From the NCBI GenBank assembly GCA_024231955.1, contig JAAEPZ010000012.1, forward strand, positions 124,001 through 188,000: 64,000 nt of DNA. Direction: 5' to 3'. Shown one piece after another: positions 1 to 9,428 of the stretch; the stretch's first letter is position 1; the number at the start of each line of letters is the position of its first letter. Source of the DNA: a bacterium (GTDB taxonomy: Bacteria > Krumholzibacteriota > Krumholzibacteriia > JACNKJ01). The notes beneath the pieces are model-generated. The model was not told where the DNA came from, ran no database searches, and saw only the letters and a list, made by a program, of their open reading frames with translations. A program made the position numbers and the translations under genes.

Positions 1-797
1 TACTCGGGCATGTCATCAACCCAGTAGAGCAGATGGTGATGGAACCAGTTGGCGCTGGCGGGGGGCCAGCCCGAGCCCTCCGGATATCTCCCTTTCCAGC
101 CTGAGGTCAGCTCGGCATAGAGGGAAAAAGTGGTGCCGTTGAGTATCCGATCGGGCACCAGCGTCCAGCGCATGAAGAGAATCGCATCCAGCGGTTCAAA
201 GCTCCAGGCATAGGTCTCCTGCTCGATTCTCAGTCCGGAGGCGTAGTGGAAGACATCAGCATTGCCGCTCACGGGCTGGTGCGGACGACTCAGCGTATCC
301 AGAAATGCTGTGACAAAATCCTGCTCGCTGACGGCATTTACAGGATCATATCCGGGATTCTCCGGCAGTGTGCTTCGTTCCCGAATCCAACCGAGCTCCA
401 ACTCATCGTCCGGTATCCCCACGGGCACCCACTCTGTCGGCCGTGAATATGTGCCCCAATAGCCGTCATGGGCGCCTGTCGTTACAAGCGTCTCGAAGTT
501 ATCGGTGATTCCGCCGATCCAGATCCCTCCCCGAACCATGTGATCGACCTCGGAACCTCGCGGGTACTCCATGGAGGCATCGCGTGTCGAGAAGTTGTTG
601 CCCAGGAATCCATGGTTGGAGATGCACATGGCCAGATTACCGGCATCGTGCGTCCTGAAAGTATAGTCAATAATATCCCTCTCCGACCTGGAATCGCTCT
701 CGGGGCAGGCGCGTTGAGCCGACAGAACCAATATCAGTATTGCGACGCCTGCGGTGAATGAGATGAACTGCCGCAGAGTTCGTGATCCACTCATCAT
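1..797 (-). CDS. Exported protein of unknown function, C-terminal part outside the window
   Basis: This reading frame is open to the left edge of the window; about 265 codons are present. The start is the ATG at 797, preceded by a GGGGGAG ribosome binding site; a second ATG follows at once. The N terminus has a hydrophobic stretch (residues about 10-26) ending near a cysteine at about residue 29, so a signal peptide or lipoprotein signal is likely. The following region contains the NHGFLGN and YPRGSEVDHMVRGGIWIGG motifs, which I recall from large secreted proteins of FCB-type candidate phyla that often end in a FlgD-like sorting domain. That ending cannot be seen here. No enzymatic motif is visible. 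Function unknown; that it is a real gene is well supported by the ribosome binding site, signal sequence and lack of stops. Confidence 0.75.
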   Translation of the reverse strand, partial: MMSGSRTLRQFISFTAGVAILILVLSAQRACPESDSRSERDIIDYTFRTHDAGNLAMCISNHGFLGNNFSTRDASMEYPRGSEVDHMVRGGIWIGGITDNFETLVTTGAHDGYWGTYSRPTEWVPVGIPDDELELGWIRERSTLPENPGYDPVNAVSEQDFVTAFLDTLSRPHQPVSGNADVFHYASGLRIEQETYAWSFEPLDAILFMRWTLVPDRILNGTTFSLYAELTSGWKGRYPEGSGWPPASANWFHHHLLYWVDDMPE

Positions 798-1120
798 GAT
801 CTCCCCCCATACAGTTATATTGGAATCCCCAGGTCAACCAGGCGCGGTCGATCTTCAGCCTGAAAACTCAATGGAGTTTCCCTGAGTCTGAAATACGCAT
901 ACCTGGTTGCACTAGAGTCTAAAGGAATTAGCGATAAGTAGCCAGAGCACTCCCCGAATTCAGGGATGATGTCGCCCGGCAGGCAATTCATCGTAGCTCG
1001 CCGGGGGCGATAGAGCTGAGGGATTGTCCTCTTCGGCCGCATTTCCGTAACAATCGAATCCGAAATGGTGGTACAATTAGGGAAGAATCTTGAATCCTGA
1101 ACGAAAAGAAAGGGGAGATC
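798..1120. other. Intergenic region between divergent genes
   Basis: This 323-base gap lies between the start of a minus-strand gene and the start of a plus-strand gene, so it should hold both promoters. A TACAAT hexamer at 1072-1077 could be a -10 box for the plus-strand gene, but no convincing -35 box lies at the right distance. An open frame of 75 codons on the minus strand (815-1042) has no ribosome binding site and no recognisable features. Confidence 0.4.
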
Positions 1121-3352
1121 ATGCGCTCTGTAGTATCCTCGATCATCTTCATTTCATTGCTTTGCATTACGACTCCGGCGCTCGCTCATGAGTGCGTCGA
1201 CTACTGCCTGAACATGCACCTGCTTTCGCAGACCTCGCGCGACCCCGACGTCAGCCTCATAGACGTAACACGGGAGGGCGATCTGGCCTACGTGATCGGC
1301 TACGACAGCGTGGTCGAAGCAGCCGAATTCATAATCTACGATGTCTCCGACGAGGAGAACCCCGCTGTCATCGGCATGCTCTCGATCCCGACACCCGATC
1401 CGGTGCGCGAGGCGGAGCTTGACGGATCGACAGCCTACCTGGCCACATCCTGGCAGCCCTTCGGGGAGGGGGCGCTTTATATCGTGGACATCTTGGACCC
1501 CTTGACGCCGACCCTGATGGCCACCGATTACATCGGTGGATCGGATGACATCGAGGTGAGCGACGGCTACCTCTACGCTCTTTGTAATGTCGAATGGGGA
1601 ACCAGCTATCTAAACGTTTACTCCCTGGCCAACCCCTACGAACCCGCCTTCGCGGGCACCATCGCACTGCCGGTCGGCTGGCCCTACGCAGCCTATGAGA
1701 TCGAGATCTCCAACGGCTACGGCTACATCCCCGGATCCTATGAAGGTCTGATCGTCGTGGACGTAACCGATCCGGTCAACCCGCACACGGCGGCCGTCGA
1801 ACCGTTCAACGGCGCGGACAGGATAGCCGTCGACGGGGACAGGGCCTATCTCACCACGTTCGGCGGAACGCTCAGCTTTCACTCGCTGGACATCAGCAAC
1901 CCATTGGCTATCGTAACGCTGGACTCGATCGAGCTCCCCGGGACCTCCCGTGTCTACCTGCACGGAGACCGGGCCTACGTCGCATACGGAGGAGCAGAGA
2001 GCGGCGCTCACGGTTTCGAGGTGGTGGATATCGCCGACCCGACCGACATGCAGCCGCTTGGCCGCTTCGGTGGAGCGGGGAGCACGCAACTCGCTCCGGG
2101 ACCGGACAATATCCTGGCCATCGGCACCTACAGCGGTCTTCAGGTCATCGCCCTGGAGGGGGGTGCTCCCGCCCAGAGAGCCGGGGGTGCCAGTGAGGAT
2201 GACAATTACTTCCTTCAGCACGTATTCATGAACGGCGACCTGGCCTATCTGTGCGGACAGAATGCCCCGATGATCGTGGTGGACACCACCGATCCGACCG
2301 ATCATAAAATCCTGGCCTCCTGGCCTTACAGGATCAGCGGCATGAAGTTCTCCGGCGATCTGGCCTACACGCTCACGGATTTCAACCTCCAGGTCCTTAA
2401 TCTGGCGGATCCGGGCAACCCAATCTTCCTCGGATCGGTCCCCATGGGCTGGCCGCGCGGGCTGGTCGTGGACGGCCCCCTGGCCTACGTGGCGGACTCG
2501 CACACCGGGCTTGAGATCGTCGACGTCAGCAACCCGAACGATCCCTTCGTCGTCGGAACCCAGTTGGAGGAGGGTTACTGGGACGTGGCCGTGGCGGGCG
2601 GATACGCCTACGCGGCGGACGGCGGGGACGGCATCAGGGTGATCGACATCTCGAATCCAGCAACGCCGACGCTCGTCGCTACACTGCCGACCTTCGGCCG
2701 GTCGGAGAGCATCCTGACCGACGGCGAGTATCTCTATGTTGCCGACAATGGAGTTGGAGTGCTGATCTTCGGGCTCACCGACCCCGCACTGCCCAATCTG
2801 GTGACTCAGCAGGAGATGGGGCACTACAACACCTACGCAATCAGCCTGAGCGGCGACTATCTCTACGCGGCCAACGACCGCTACGGACTCAGCATCCTGG
2901 ACGTCGGCAATCCGGCCCAGCCGCTGCTGTGCGGCAATCTGGCGCCCGCCTGGGGCGGCCGGACCTACGATGTGTTCGCCGGGGAGAGCGTGGTCTTGAT
3001 GGCCGACGGCTACGGCGGTTTCTCGGTCGCCTGGCACCAGTGCGGCGCCATCACGACGGTGGCGGAGGTTCCGGCCGCGCAGCTCAAGGTCGGCTGCTTC
3101 CCGAACCCGTTCAACCCGAAGACCACCATCAGTCTGAACCTGCCGAGTGCGGGCCACTACCGGGTGGCCGCCTATGACGTCTCCGGCCGGCAGGTCGTCG
3201 AACTGGCGACGCGCAGCTTCCCGGCGGGCGATCACGCAATCGAGTGGAGCGGCTGCGACGATACGGGCGCATCGCTGCCCTCGGGCATCTACCTGATCCA
3301 AGCCGAAGGGCAGGGGAGCGTTGTGACGACGAAGGCGGTGCTGCTGAAGTAG
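1121..3352 (+). CDS. Secreted LVIVD-repeat beta-propeller protein with C-terminal sorting domain
   Basis: The ATG at 1121 follows a GGGGAG ribosome binding site. Residues 1-22 form a signal peptide ending in PALA. The body is made of repeats of about 40 residues, each containing a strand such as LEIVDVSNPNDP, typical of the LVIVD repeat family, which folds into a beta-propeller. Residues about 660-743 are a FlgD/Ig-like domain with FPNPFNPKTTI, a GIYLIQA strand and a final VLLK, the pattern used as a secretion and surface-sorting signal in FCB-type bacteria. The protein is therefore probably exported and anchored at the cell surface, where the propeller may bind other proteins or glycans. No catalytic residues can be assigned. 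It stands alone, with a bidirectional terminator after it. Confidence 0.9.
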   Translation: MRSVVSSIIFISLLCITTPALAHECVDYCLNMHLLSQTSRDPDVSLIDVTREGDLAYVIGYDSVVEAAEFIIYDVSDEENPAVIGMLSIPTPDPVREAELDGSTAYLATSWQPFGEGALYIVDILDPLTPTLMATDYIGGSDDIEVSDGYLYALCNVEWGTSYLNVYSLANPYEPAFAGTIALPVGWPYAAYEIEISNGYGYIPGSYEGLIVVDVTDPVNPHTAAVEPFNGADRIAVDGDRAYLTTFGGTLSFHSLDISNPLAIVTLDSIELPGTSRVYLHGDRAYVAYGGAESGAHGFEVVDIADPTDMQPLGRFGGAGSTQLAPGPDNILAIGTYSGLQVIALEGGAPAQRAGGASEDDNYFLQHVFMNGDLAYLCGQNAPMIVVDTTDPTDHKILASWPYRISGMKFSGDLAYTLTDFNLQVLNLADPGNPIFLGSVPMGWPRGLVVDGPLAYVADSHTGLEIVDVSNPNDPFVVGTQLEEGYWDVAVAGGYAYAADGGDGIRVIDISNPATPTLVATLPTFGRSESILTDGEYLYVADNGVGVLIFGLTDPALPNLVTQQEMGHYNTYAISLSGDYLYAANDRYGLSILDVGNPAQPLLCGNLAPAWGGRTYDVFAGESVVLMADGYGGFSVAWHQCGAITTVAEVPAAQLKVGCFPNPFNPKTTISLNLPSAGHYRVAAYDVSGRQVVELATRSFPAGDHAIEWSGCDDTGASLPSGIYLIQAEGQGSVVTTKAVLLK

Positions 3353-3405
3353 CTGTCGCCTCGCAAGCCTTAGGGTGAAGGTATATTGCCTTACCCGCCA
3401 CCCGT

Positions 3406-3443
3406 AAACAGGCCGTCTCCAGGGATCTGGAGACGGCCTGTTT
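3406..3443. terminator. Bidirectional hairpin terminator
   Basis: A perfect 17-bp inverted repeat (3406-3422 with 3427-3443, loop GGAT) lies between two convergent genes. It starts with AAA and ends with TTT, so it can give a U-tract in both directions. Confidence 0.85.
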
Positions 3444-3503
3444 CATACATGGCTGATCTACGGGCAGGCAGCTGGAGCGCCATCCTCATTGCCCGGACTG
3501 CTG

Positions 3504-4685
3504 CTACTTCAGCAGCAGCAGTTTCCTCGAGATGGTCGTATCGCCGTCGATCAGGCGGTAGAAGTAGTTGCCCGAACGCATCTCGTTGCCGTCCTGATCC
3601 TTGCCGTCCCATTGGACCTCGTGCTGACCGGCGGACATCGCGGCGTCGACCAGCGTAACGACCTTGCGGCCGGTAACGGTGTAGATGGCCAAAGTGACCC
3701 TGCGCGGCTGGACGACATCGAAGACGATGGTCGTGGTTGGGTTGAATGGATTCGGGAAGTTCTGGTGGAGCATGACCATCGCGGGCGTGGCGGATGGGAC
3801 ACCGACGGCCGTCACAATCGCGACCCATTCGGGGTGGTCGATGAACGGGTTGCGGTTCCCCTGATAGGAGTAGACCACATCGTTGCGCGCGCGTTCGACG
3901 TCGTCGACCGGATCCTCAAGGTGCCACTGGTAGAGCACCGATATCAAGCCCATGTAGGCGACCGACAGGTTGTCGCCGGTGGAGCTGGCGGCGATGAGCG
4001 CCCTGTCGTCGGTCAGAATCAGATCCGGCTCGGACACGCCGGTCCCCCCGTGGGTGCCCCCCTCATAGCGCACATCCATGTAGAATTGCGCGCGGGCTAT
4101 ATCGCCCCGGCGCCCGATCCAGGTCTCCCATGATCCATAGGCGCCGTCGGAGGAGCTTCTCCAGTTGGAATTGCCGGGGTAGACTCCGCTACCGCCACCC
4201 TGGCCGTTGTTCGCCAGGGTCGTCCTTTCGTAACCGCTTGCGCAGTAGTCAAACGCTCTGCTGCCGCGATCGCTGTTGTAGGCGACATTGCAGAGGAACA
4301 GATGGTGGCAGTCGGTGAAAGGGTAGTTCTGGTAGCCGTCGTCGGGGAAGCCGAGTGAGCGCGGCCAGGAGTGCTCCCGGTTGTACGGCCCGTTCCCCCC
4401 GCCGAACTTCGTGTAGCTCTCGTTCTTGTACACATCGAGAATCTTGCCGGAATCGTTCGGATCTTCATCGGCGGCCTCGAGGATGTTCCAGGTGTCGGTA
4501 CTGCCGGAGCTGTAGGGGAAGCGCTGGTGGTCGTCGATCACCTCGTGGAGAGTCTGCCTGATGGTTTGCGGATTCGTCGTGTCCACCGAGTCGTAGTACC
4601 CCGGCGGCGGATCGCAAAACGCTGCGCTGGGCATGAGGAGTAGTGAGAAGATAAAAACTGCCGTAATTGTCAGATGCTGTCGCAT
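3504..4685 (-). CDS. Secreted endonuclease I family nuclease with sorting domain
   Basis: This is a 393-residue protein. I chose the ATG at 4685 because GAGGTGG lies just upstream; a GTG 33 bases earlier is less likely. Residues 1-24 form a signal peptide. The catalytic domain (about residues 30-270) has the endonuclease I signature: YNREHSWPRS at 101-110, DCHHL at 125-129 and YNSDRG shortly after, the residues that bind the metal in this beta-beta-alpha nuclease family. Residues about 310-393 are the FlgD-like sorting domain with FPNPFNPTTTI and a final LLLLK. The enzyme probably degrades extracellular DNA or RNA at the cell surface to supply phosphate or nucleosides. It faces the propeller gene across a shared terminator. 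Confidence 0.92.
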   Translation of the reverse strand: MRQHLTITAVFIFSLLLMPSAAFCDPPPGYYDSVDTTNPQTIRQTLHEVIDDHQRFPYSSGSTDTWNILEAADEDPNDSGKILDVYKNESYTKFGGGNGPYNREHSWPRSLGFPDDGYQNYPFTDCHHLFLCNVAYNSDRGSRAFDYCASGYERTTLANNGQGGGSGVYPGNSNWRSSSDGAYGSWETWIGRRGDIARAQFYMDVRYEGGTHGGTGVSEPDLILTDDRALIAASSTGDNLSVAYMGLISVLYQWHLEDPVDDVERARNDVVYSYQGNRNPFIDHPEWVAIVTAVGVPSATPAMVMLHQNFPNPFNPTTTIVFDVVQPRRVTLAIYTVTGRKVVTLVDAAMSAGQHEVQWDGKDQDGNEMRSGNYFYRLIDGDTTISRKLLLLK

Positions 4686-4973
4686 CGCCACCTCGATTGA
4701 ATTCCGCGTTGATGTCACTAGGGGATGTGGCCGCCCTGAGTCTCCAGGCAGCTTCCGGATTCAGGCAAGATTATATCACACCTGGAGCAAGACCGCCATC
4801 CCGCGCCTGCCGTCGCATTCCCAAACGGAGCAGCCCCCAAGGCGGCTGGGGCAATAATGGGGATCTTCAGTTGCCATATCGGGTGATTTGCGGAGCATCA
4901 GCCCCGATCATTCCCCCATTCATGACTGGAATGTAATCGGATGGTGCTGCCGACCGTAATCTTCAATCCGAGT

Positions 4974-5465
4974 CTAGATGCCGTCCCTGTGCCAGTCATC
5001 CGTTTCGGCGAGGGGACCATGTCCTCCACCGATACTGGACGCGGGGGTCGACTCCAGGTAGGCCGCATAGATCGGGTTGTACAGCGCGCCCGGGCGGATG
5101 GTCTGAAGATGCTCCAGGGCTTTGACGCCGGAGATCCCCAGATAGGTCAAAGCCAGGCCCATCACGAGGCAGGATCGGTTGTAGCCCAGGCTGCAGTGCA
5201 CGAGTATTTTTTCATGGCGGGCCAATGTCGCGATAAGGACGGCGACGCCATGGAGCTTCTCCCGGTCGGGCAGGCAGTCATCCTCGAAGGGGAAATAGAT
5301 GTAGAGAAGATCCTCCGGTTCGGTGGGCACATCGTCCAGAGAGCCGTCGACATCGACCACGACGGTGATCTCACGTTTATGCAGCTCCTCCCAGTTATCG
5401 ATATCGGAGGAGATGTAGAGCTCCCCATCATAATCAACCTTCGTATCAACGCGGACGATCTCCAT
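4974..5465 (-). CDS. Dual-specificity / tyrosine phosphatase family protein
   Basis: A 163-residue cytoplasmic protein with the phosphatase signature HCSLGYNRS at residues 90-98; C91 is the nucleophile and R97 binds the phosphate (C-x5-R). Family knowledge places it among the small dual-specificity phosphatases that remove phosphate from tyrosine or serine/threonine. An acidic residue around 61-63 could be the general acid. The start chosen is the ATG at 5465, with GTGAGG about nine bases upstream; a TTG at 5543 in the same frame would add 26 residues that look unlike the family. There is no signal peptide or membrane segment. The substrate is unknown. It may be cotranscribed with the upstream YaiI-type gene. 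Confidence 0.85.
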   Translation of the reverse strand: MEIVRVDTKVDYDGELYISSDIDNWEELHKREITVVVDVDGSLDDVPTEPEDLLYIYFPFEDDCLPDREKLHGVAVLIATLARHEKILVHCSLGYNRSCLVMGLALTYLGISGVKALEHLQTIRPGALYNPIYAAYLESTPASSIGGGHGPLAETDDWHRDGI

Positions 5466-5568
5466 CTGCCGAACCTCACCGTGGTAGGGATGTGAAGTCT
5501 CATGAATCCCGACAACTCTGGCAGAACCGGATGGATATGGCAAGGGGAACCCGCGGCGACGGCCCCCT

Positions 5569-6036
5569 CTAATCTGTGTCTGCGGGGTGCTCCCTGCGGA
5601 TGGCCTGAATCAGGTTGTCGAGCTCCTGGAGGAAGCGCGAACGGTCCTGCTTCGTGAGCGGCGGCGGACCACCCGTTTTCTCCCCCGCGTCGCGGAGGCC
5701 CGTCAACAGATCCCGCGTCGCCAGAACATGGCCGATGTTCTCCTCGGTGAAGGGTCGGCCCGACGTACCTATGGCCCGTGCGCCCTGCTTGATGCAGCGG
5801 CTCGCGAGGGGGATGTCCGCCGTAATAACGATATCCTGCGGCTGCACGTGCTCGACGATCCAGTCATCGGCCGCATCGGCGCCGTGCTCGACGACCTCAA
5901 GCTTGAGCCAGGGTTCATGGGGTGTGCGCATCCAGGAGTTGGCGACCAGAGTAACCTGGAGCCGGCAGCGGGCGGCGACGCGGTAGACTTCGCTTTTGAC
6001 CGGACAGGCATCGGCATCTATGAAGATATGAAGCAA
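5569..6036 (-). CDS. YaiI/YqxD family (DUF188, UPF0178) protein
   Basis: 155 residues, with the family-specific N terminus IFIDADACPVK and the NSWMRTP and ADIPLASRC motifs. This family has a PIN/NYN-like fold with conserved aspartates (D8, D10 and the D of ADIPLA), which suggests a metal-dependent RNase, but no function is established. The start is a TTG at 6036, with GGAT upstream; no ATG fits the conserved N terminus, so the TTG start is likely. The stop is about 100 bases upstream of the start of the phosphatase gene on the same strand. Confidence 0.88.
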   Translation of the reverse strand: MLHIFIDADACPVKSEVYRVAARCRLQVTLVANSWMRTPHEPWLKLEVVEHGADAADDWIVEHVQPQDIVITADIPLASRCIKQGARAIGTSGRPFTEENIGHVLATRDLLTGLRDAGEKTGGPPPLTKQDRSRFLQELDNLIQAIRREHPADTD

Positions 6037-6113
6037 GTGATGATCCTTTTGTCGGGGAGATGGGCTGCCCGATTATCCACGCAATCGTGGACATCCGCAG
6101 GTGTATGTACTGA

Positions 6114-7331
6114 TCACGGATCCGTCAGTTTGATGTCCAGCCAGGTCAGGTGATGGTCGGATGCGAGCTCCGCCCTGGCGGCCCCTGCGGGATCCGACGA
6201 CTCGGCGGGCCAGTAGACTCCGCCGCCGATCGGCGTCAGATCGACACTCGGCAGGATGTAATCTATACGCAGGCCGCCGCCCTCCCAACCAACAGTGTGG
6301 CGCTCGAAGTGGTCGGGGGCTCCCGGCTCACGGCCCTGCAGCGCACCGGCGCTGGTGAGGAATCGTCCCGTGGGGACGACACGCTCATGCTTGAGCAACT
6401 GCTCGATGGCGCGCTGTCCCGTCTCGAGAACATCGCCATGAGGATCCGCGTTCAGGTCGCCCATGATGACGAAGCTCTCGCCGCCATCCAGTCCGCCGCG
6501 GACGCCGGCGTCATCCACCAGCACCGAGTCGTTGTCGAGGTAATGCACCCACATGCGGATCTCGTCGTAGTTCCGGCGGCCGTTCTGATCCTCAGGGCCG
6601 TCGTAGCCGGTCGGCGTCGGGTGGGAGACCAGCAGATGCAGCCGCCTGTCACCGATCTGAACGGGGACATCCCAGTGGGATTTGCTGGAGAGCCGGTAGA
6701 TGCTCAGCTCGTCATCGGTAAATCGATCAGGAGTGATCAGATTGTCGGGAAGATCGATCCAGCGGAACATCCGCCACGTGCGGGCATCACCGACATCGAG
6801 TGGATACCGGGACAGTATCGCCATCGAGTACTGGCCGGGATAGACGCCGTAGCCGTAGGCATCACCGCCGTGCTCCCGCTCACCAAGGTTCCTGGCCGTG
6901 GCCACGATGCCGTCATTGTCGAGATCCTTGCCCGTCAGGAAACCGGTGTTGCAGGGCGCGGCATAGACATACGGGTAATCGAGGGGATTCGCGCCCCTGT
7001 TCAGGTAGAGATCATTGAAGCGGCGGGCGTTGAGGGCGAGATCCTCGCCCCTGGCGACGGCGTCATAGTCGTGGTCGATCTCGTTGATGATCAGGATCTC
7101 CGGGGCAATCTCCCGGATGATCGCGGCCGCCGCGAGAAGCTGTCCGTTACGACCGGCTCCGGCCTCGTCGACATCGGTGATCTTGGTTGTCGACATCTCC
7201 CAGATGTTGAACTGACCGATGCGCACGGCTGCGACCGGGGCAGCGTCATCTCGGGTAGCGATCCGTACGAGAAGGAATCCGAGAAGCAGGACTCCAACCG
7301 GAACAAGTATCGACAATGTCTTTTTCGGCAT
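6114..7331 (-). CDS. Membrane-anchored endonuclease/exonuclease/phosphatase family protein
   Basis: A 405-residue protein; the start at 7331 has GAGAGAAAAGCGAG upstream. Residues about 6-25 are a hydrophobic signal or anchor. The rest has the EEP-fold order of motifs: GQFNIWEM (N42), INEID (E84), GDLNADPHG at 291-299, RIDYILPS at about 355-362 and SDHHLTWLDI starting at 391. These correspond to the metal and catalytic residues of DNase I, exonuclease III and phosphodiesterases of this superfamily. The large insertions and the exported position fit an extracellular phosphodiesterase or nuclease; the exact substrate cannot be read from the sequence. It is divergent from the NUC1-type nuclease gene. 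Confidence 0.88.
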   Translation of the reverse strand: MPKKTLSILVPVGVLLLGFLLVRIATRDDAAPVAAVRIGQFNIWEMSTTKITDVDEAGAGRNGQLLAAAAIIREIAPEILIINEIDHDYDAVARGEDLALNARRFNDLYLNRGANPLDYPYVYAAPCNTGFLTGKDLDNDGIVATARNLGEREHGGDAYGYGVYPGQYSMAILSRYPLDVGDARTWRMFRWIDLPDNLITPDRFTDDELSIYRLSSKSHWDVPVQIGDRRLHLLVSHPTPTGYDGPEDQNGRRNYDEIRMWVHYLDNDSVLVDDAGVRGGLDGGESFVIMGDLNADPHGDVLETGQRAIEQLLKHERVVPTGRFLTSAGALQGREPGAPDHFERHTVGWEGGGLRIDYILPSVDLTPIGGGVYWPAESSDPAGAARAELASDHHLTWLDIKLTDP

Positions 7332-7506
7332 CTCGCTTTTCTCTCTGCAGGCGGTAGCAACGCGGTTTGCGTCTCTGCGTGTGACGGGCGGCATCGAATG
7401 CACGCTAACTAAAAGCCGGGCAAAAGCCAAGATCAATCGTCGGAATCAAGAGGTCCTGGGCTATACTACATATACTTGTTATCATTGCGTTGATCAGGAG
7501 GTTTTG

Positions 7507-8229
7507 ATGTTCGAATTACCGAGTTTGAGAAGAGAGACGCGATATGGAGTTCCCGCAGCCGACCAGGTGCTCTTCAATCGGTTCTACTCCTTGGGATATT
7601 CCTATCACTTCAGGCAGGCCAAATGGGCGTTGGAGATTGTGGACACAGACAAGACCGACGTCGAACGGGAGGATCCGTTCCGCTCCGACTACAGAATCCC
7701 CGAGATGTTCCGCGCGGACAAGGCCGACTACCGGGGCTCCGGTTATGATCGCGGTCATCTGGTCGCCAGCGACAATCAGATCGAGACGGGGATCCAGAAC
7801 AGCGAAACCTTCCTGCTCTCAAACATATCGCCCCAGGTCCCGGCATTCAACCAGCGGATATGGTTGAGGTTGGAGAGGGCCGTCCGGGCCCTTGCCGGCG
7901 ATGACAAGATCATGGAGACCTATGTGATATGCGGACCGATTTTCGATTTCTCCAAACCCGTGAAGAGCATCGGCTCGACGGACAACAACGGAGTCACCCT
8001 GCCGATCCCCCACTGGTTCTTCAAATCCATCCTGACCGAAAACAACCGGGGCACGTTGAAGATGTGGTCCTTCCTGATGCCCCATAAGAATTCCAGCAAG
8101 CCCCTGAAGGAGTTCCTGGTCCCGACATCCGCAGTGGAGCGCTACTCGGGTCTGATCCTCTGGGAGCGTCTGACGGGGACAAAGATCAAACGGGAGAAGA
8201 ACAGAGTTCGGTCTATCTGGAATCACTAG
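7507..8229 (+). CDS. DNA/RNA non-specific endonuclease (NUC1 / endonuclease G type)
   Basis: A 240-residue protein starting at the ATG at 7507 with GATCAGGAG upstream. The His-Me finger motif DRGH lies at 81-84 in SGYDRGHLVASDNQ, where H84 is the general base, followed by the metal-ligand region ETFLLSNISPQ (100-110) and FNQRIW (114-119). These are the hallmarks of the NUC1 family, which cuts both DNA and RNA. No signal peptide is visible, which is unusual because bacterial members are usually exported; an inhibitor or another export route would be expected if it is active. The start of the neighbouring EEP gene is 175 bases away on the opposite strand, so the two may share a control region. 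Confidence 0.92.
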   Translation: MFELPSLRRETRYGVPAADQVLFNRFYSLGYSYHFRQAKWALEIVDTDKTDVEREDPFRSDYRIPEMFRADKADYRGSGYDRGHLVASDNQIETGIQNSETFLLSNISPQVPAFNQRIWLRLERAVRALAGDDKIMETYVICGPIFDFSKPVKSIGSTDNNGVTLPIPHWFFKSILTENNRGTLKMWSFLMPHKNSSKPLKEFLVPTSAVERYSGLILWERLTGTKIKREKNRVRSIWNH

Positions 8230-8294
8230 CGCTCAGCGGGAGCCGTATCTCTTGAGCAACCGATTGCACCACGAGGTCAGTGCCGACCGGCGCT

Positions 8295-9428
8295 TCACCT
8301 CTGTACGCCCCCGTCAACCTTAACATTCTCGACCGTCGCCAAACACGCTTTCAATCCCCACCCTCCGAAACTCTCGGCTACGGCTATCCACAGCTCATTC
8401 TCCCCGGCGTCCAGGGGTAGATAGACTCTGTCGAAATAGCCGATGGATCCCAGAAATCGATAATCACGCGAACGGTAGATATCGTTGCCGGCATAGAGCA
8501 GCGTGCCGTTGAGATAGACCATGACGACATCGCTGAAAGCCAGATCCAGACCAACAACCTGCTCCTCGCTCGCCTCAAGAACCGTGCGGAGGAACACGGA
8601 GTTGTGTCCACTCGCCAGGGTGCGTATGCGCGCAACGTTGAGCAGACCCGAGGTCTCGCATTCGAGGTTATTCCAGCTGAGTCCCGACTTCAGAGCGGAC
8701 GGGATGGCGGTCTGCTCGTGCAGATCAAAGTAATTGAATGCGCTGGAGACATTCCAGGACATGATGGTGCCCGGCTCGGTTGTGATCCCCGTCCCCCCCG
8801 CCCCGCTCAGCTCGGGGGTCTCGAGCGAGATCACCCGGAAGTCGGTGAAATGGGCCGGAGAGAATCCGGGATTGACGTGAACTCCAATCCGTCCGGCCCG
8901 GGTCGCACGTTTGAGATCCGCGATGAACATGAAGGGTTCATCCGCACGGTCCAGATAGAGCTCCGCCTGATCGCCCGCAACTGCGATCTTCACGTGCTGC
9001 CAACGGTCGCGCGCCACCTCCACGGCGGTGCTGAAACCCTCACCATGATAAAGCTGCCAACCCGACACCCCGTTGAAGACGGGTGTATATTGCGTTGCAT
9101 CCGGATTGCCGGACTGATGCGGTCTGAAATAGAAATGTTCGTAATTGATCTCATCCTGATAGCGGAAGACAAGACCGTTGAAGCCGCGCGGCCCGCTGCA
9201 GCTGATATCGAACTCAAAGACGCCATCGGTGAAATCCACATCCTTGAGCCAGGCCGTCCCCCCCTCCAGGAACAGACTCTCCCGCCCCAGCCAGGATTCC
9301 ATTCGGTGCTGCGTCGTGCTCATGTCCCACCGGTCGGAGGTGAACGGAATCGGTTGGGCGATCGCCGATTGCGATGCAAGCATCACGAATAGTATCAGAC
9401 AGTGCAACGGGAAACGGCGGCCAGCCAT
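8295..9428 (-). CDS. Secreted protein with LamG / DUF1080-like jelly-roll domain
   Basis: A 377-residue protein starting at 9428, with GGAGG upstream. The signal peptide is residues 1-24, ending in AIAQ. Residues about 30-200 resemble the concanavalin-like fold found in LamG and 3-keto-disaccharide hydrolase (DUF1080) proteins: GTAWLKDVDFTDGVFEFD, GLVFRYQDEINYEHFYFRP and DRWQHVKI are the typical strands. The C-terminal half (about 220-375) looks like a second beta-rich domain of the galactose-binding type (VMVYLNGTLLYAG, GENELWIAVAE). It has no FlgD-like sorting domain. It probably binds or processes carbohydrate outside the cytoplasm. Enzyme activity cannot be inferred. Confidence 0.75.
   Translation of the reverse strand: MAGRRFPLHCLILFVMLASQSAIAQPIPFTSDRWDMSTTQHRMESWLGRESLFLEGGTAWLKDVDFTDGVFEFDISCSGPRGFNGLVFRYQDEINYEHFYFRPHQSGNPDATQYTPVFNGVSGWQLYHGEGFSTAVEVARDRWQHVKIAVAGDQAELYLDRADEPFMFIADLKRATRAGRIGVHVNPGFSPAHFTDFRVISLETPELSGAGGTGITTEPGTIMSWNVSSAFNYFDLHEQTAIPSALKSGLSWNNLECETSGLLNVARIRTLASGHNSVFLRTVLEASEEQVVGLDLAFSDVVMVYLNGTLLYAGNDIYRSRDYRFLGSIGYFDRVYLPLDAGENELWIAVAESFGGWGLKACLATVENVKVDGGVQR

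Noticed and set aside
815..1042. 75-codon minus-strand frame between divergent genes
   Set aside because: No ribosome binding site; it sits where both promoters are expected.
1610..3301. 563-codon open frame on the minus strand
   Set aside because: It lies antisense to the propeller gene, has no ribosome binding site or domain, and shows the odd composition typical of the reverse strand of GC-rich genes.
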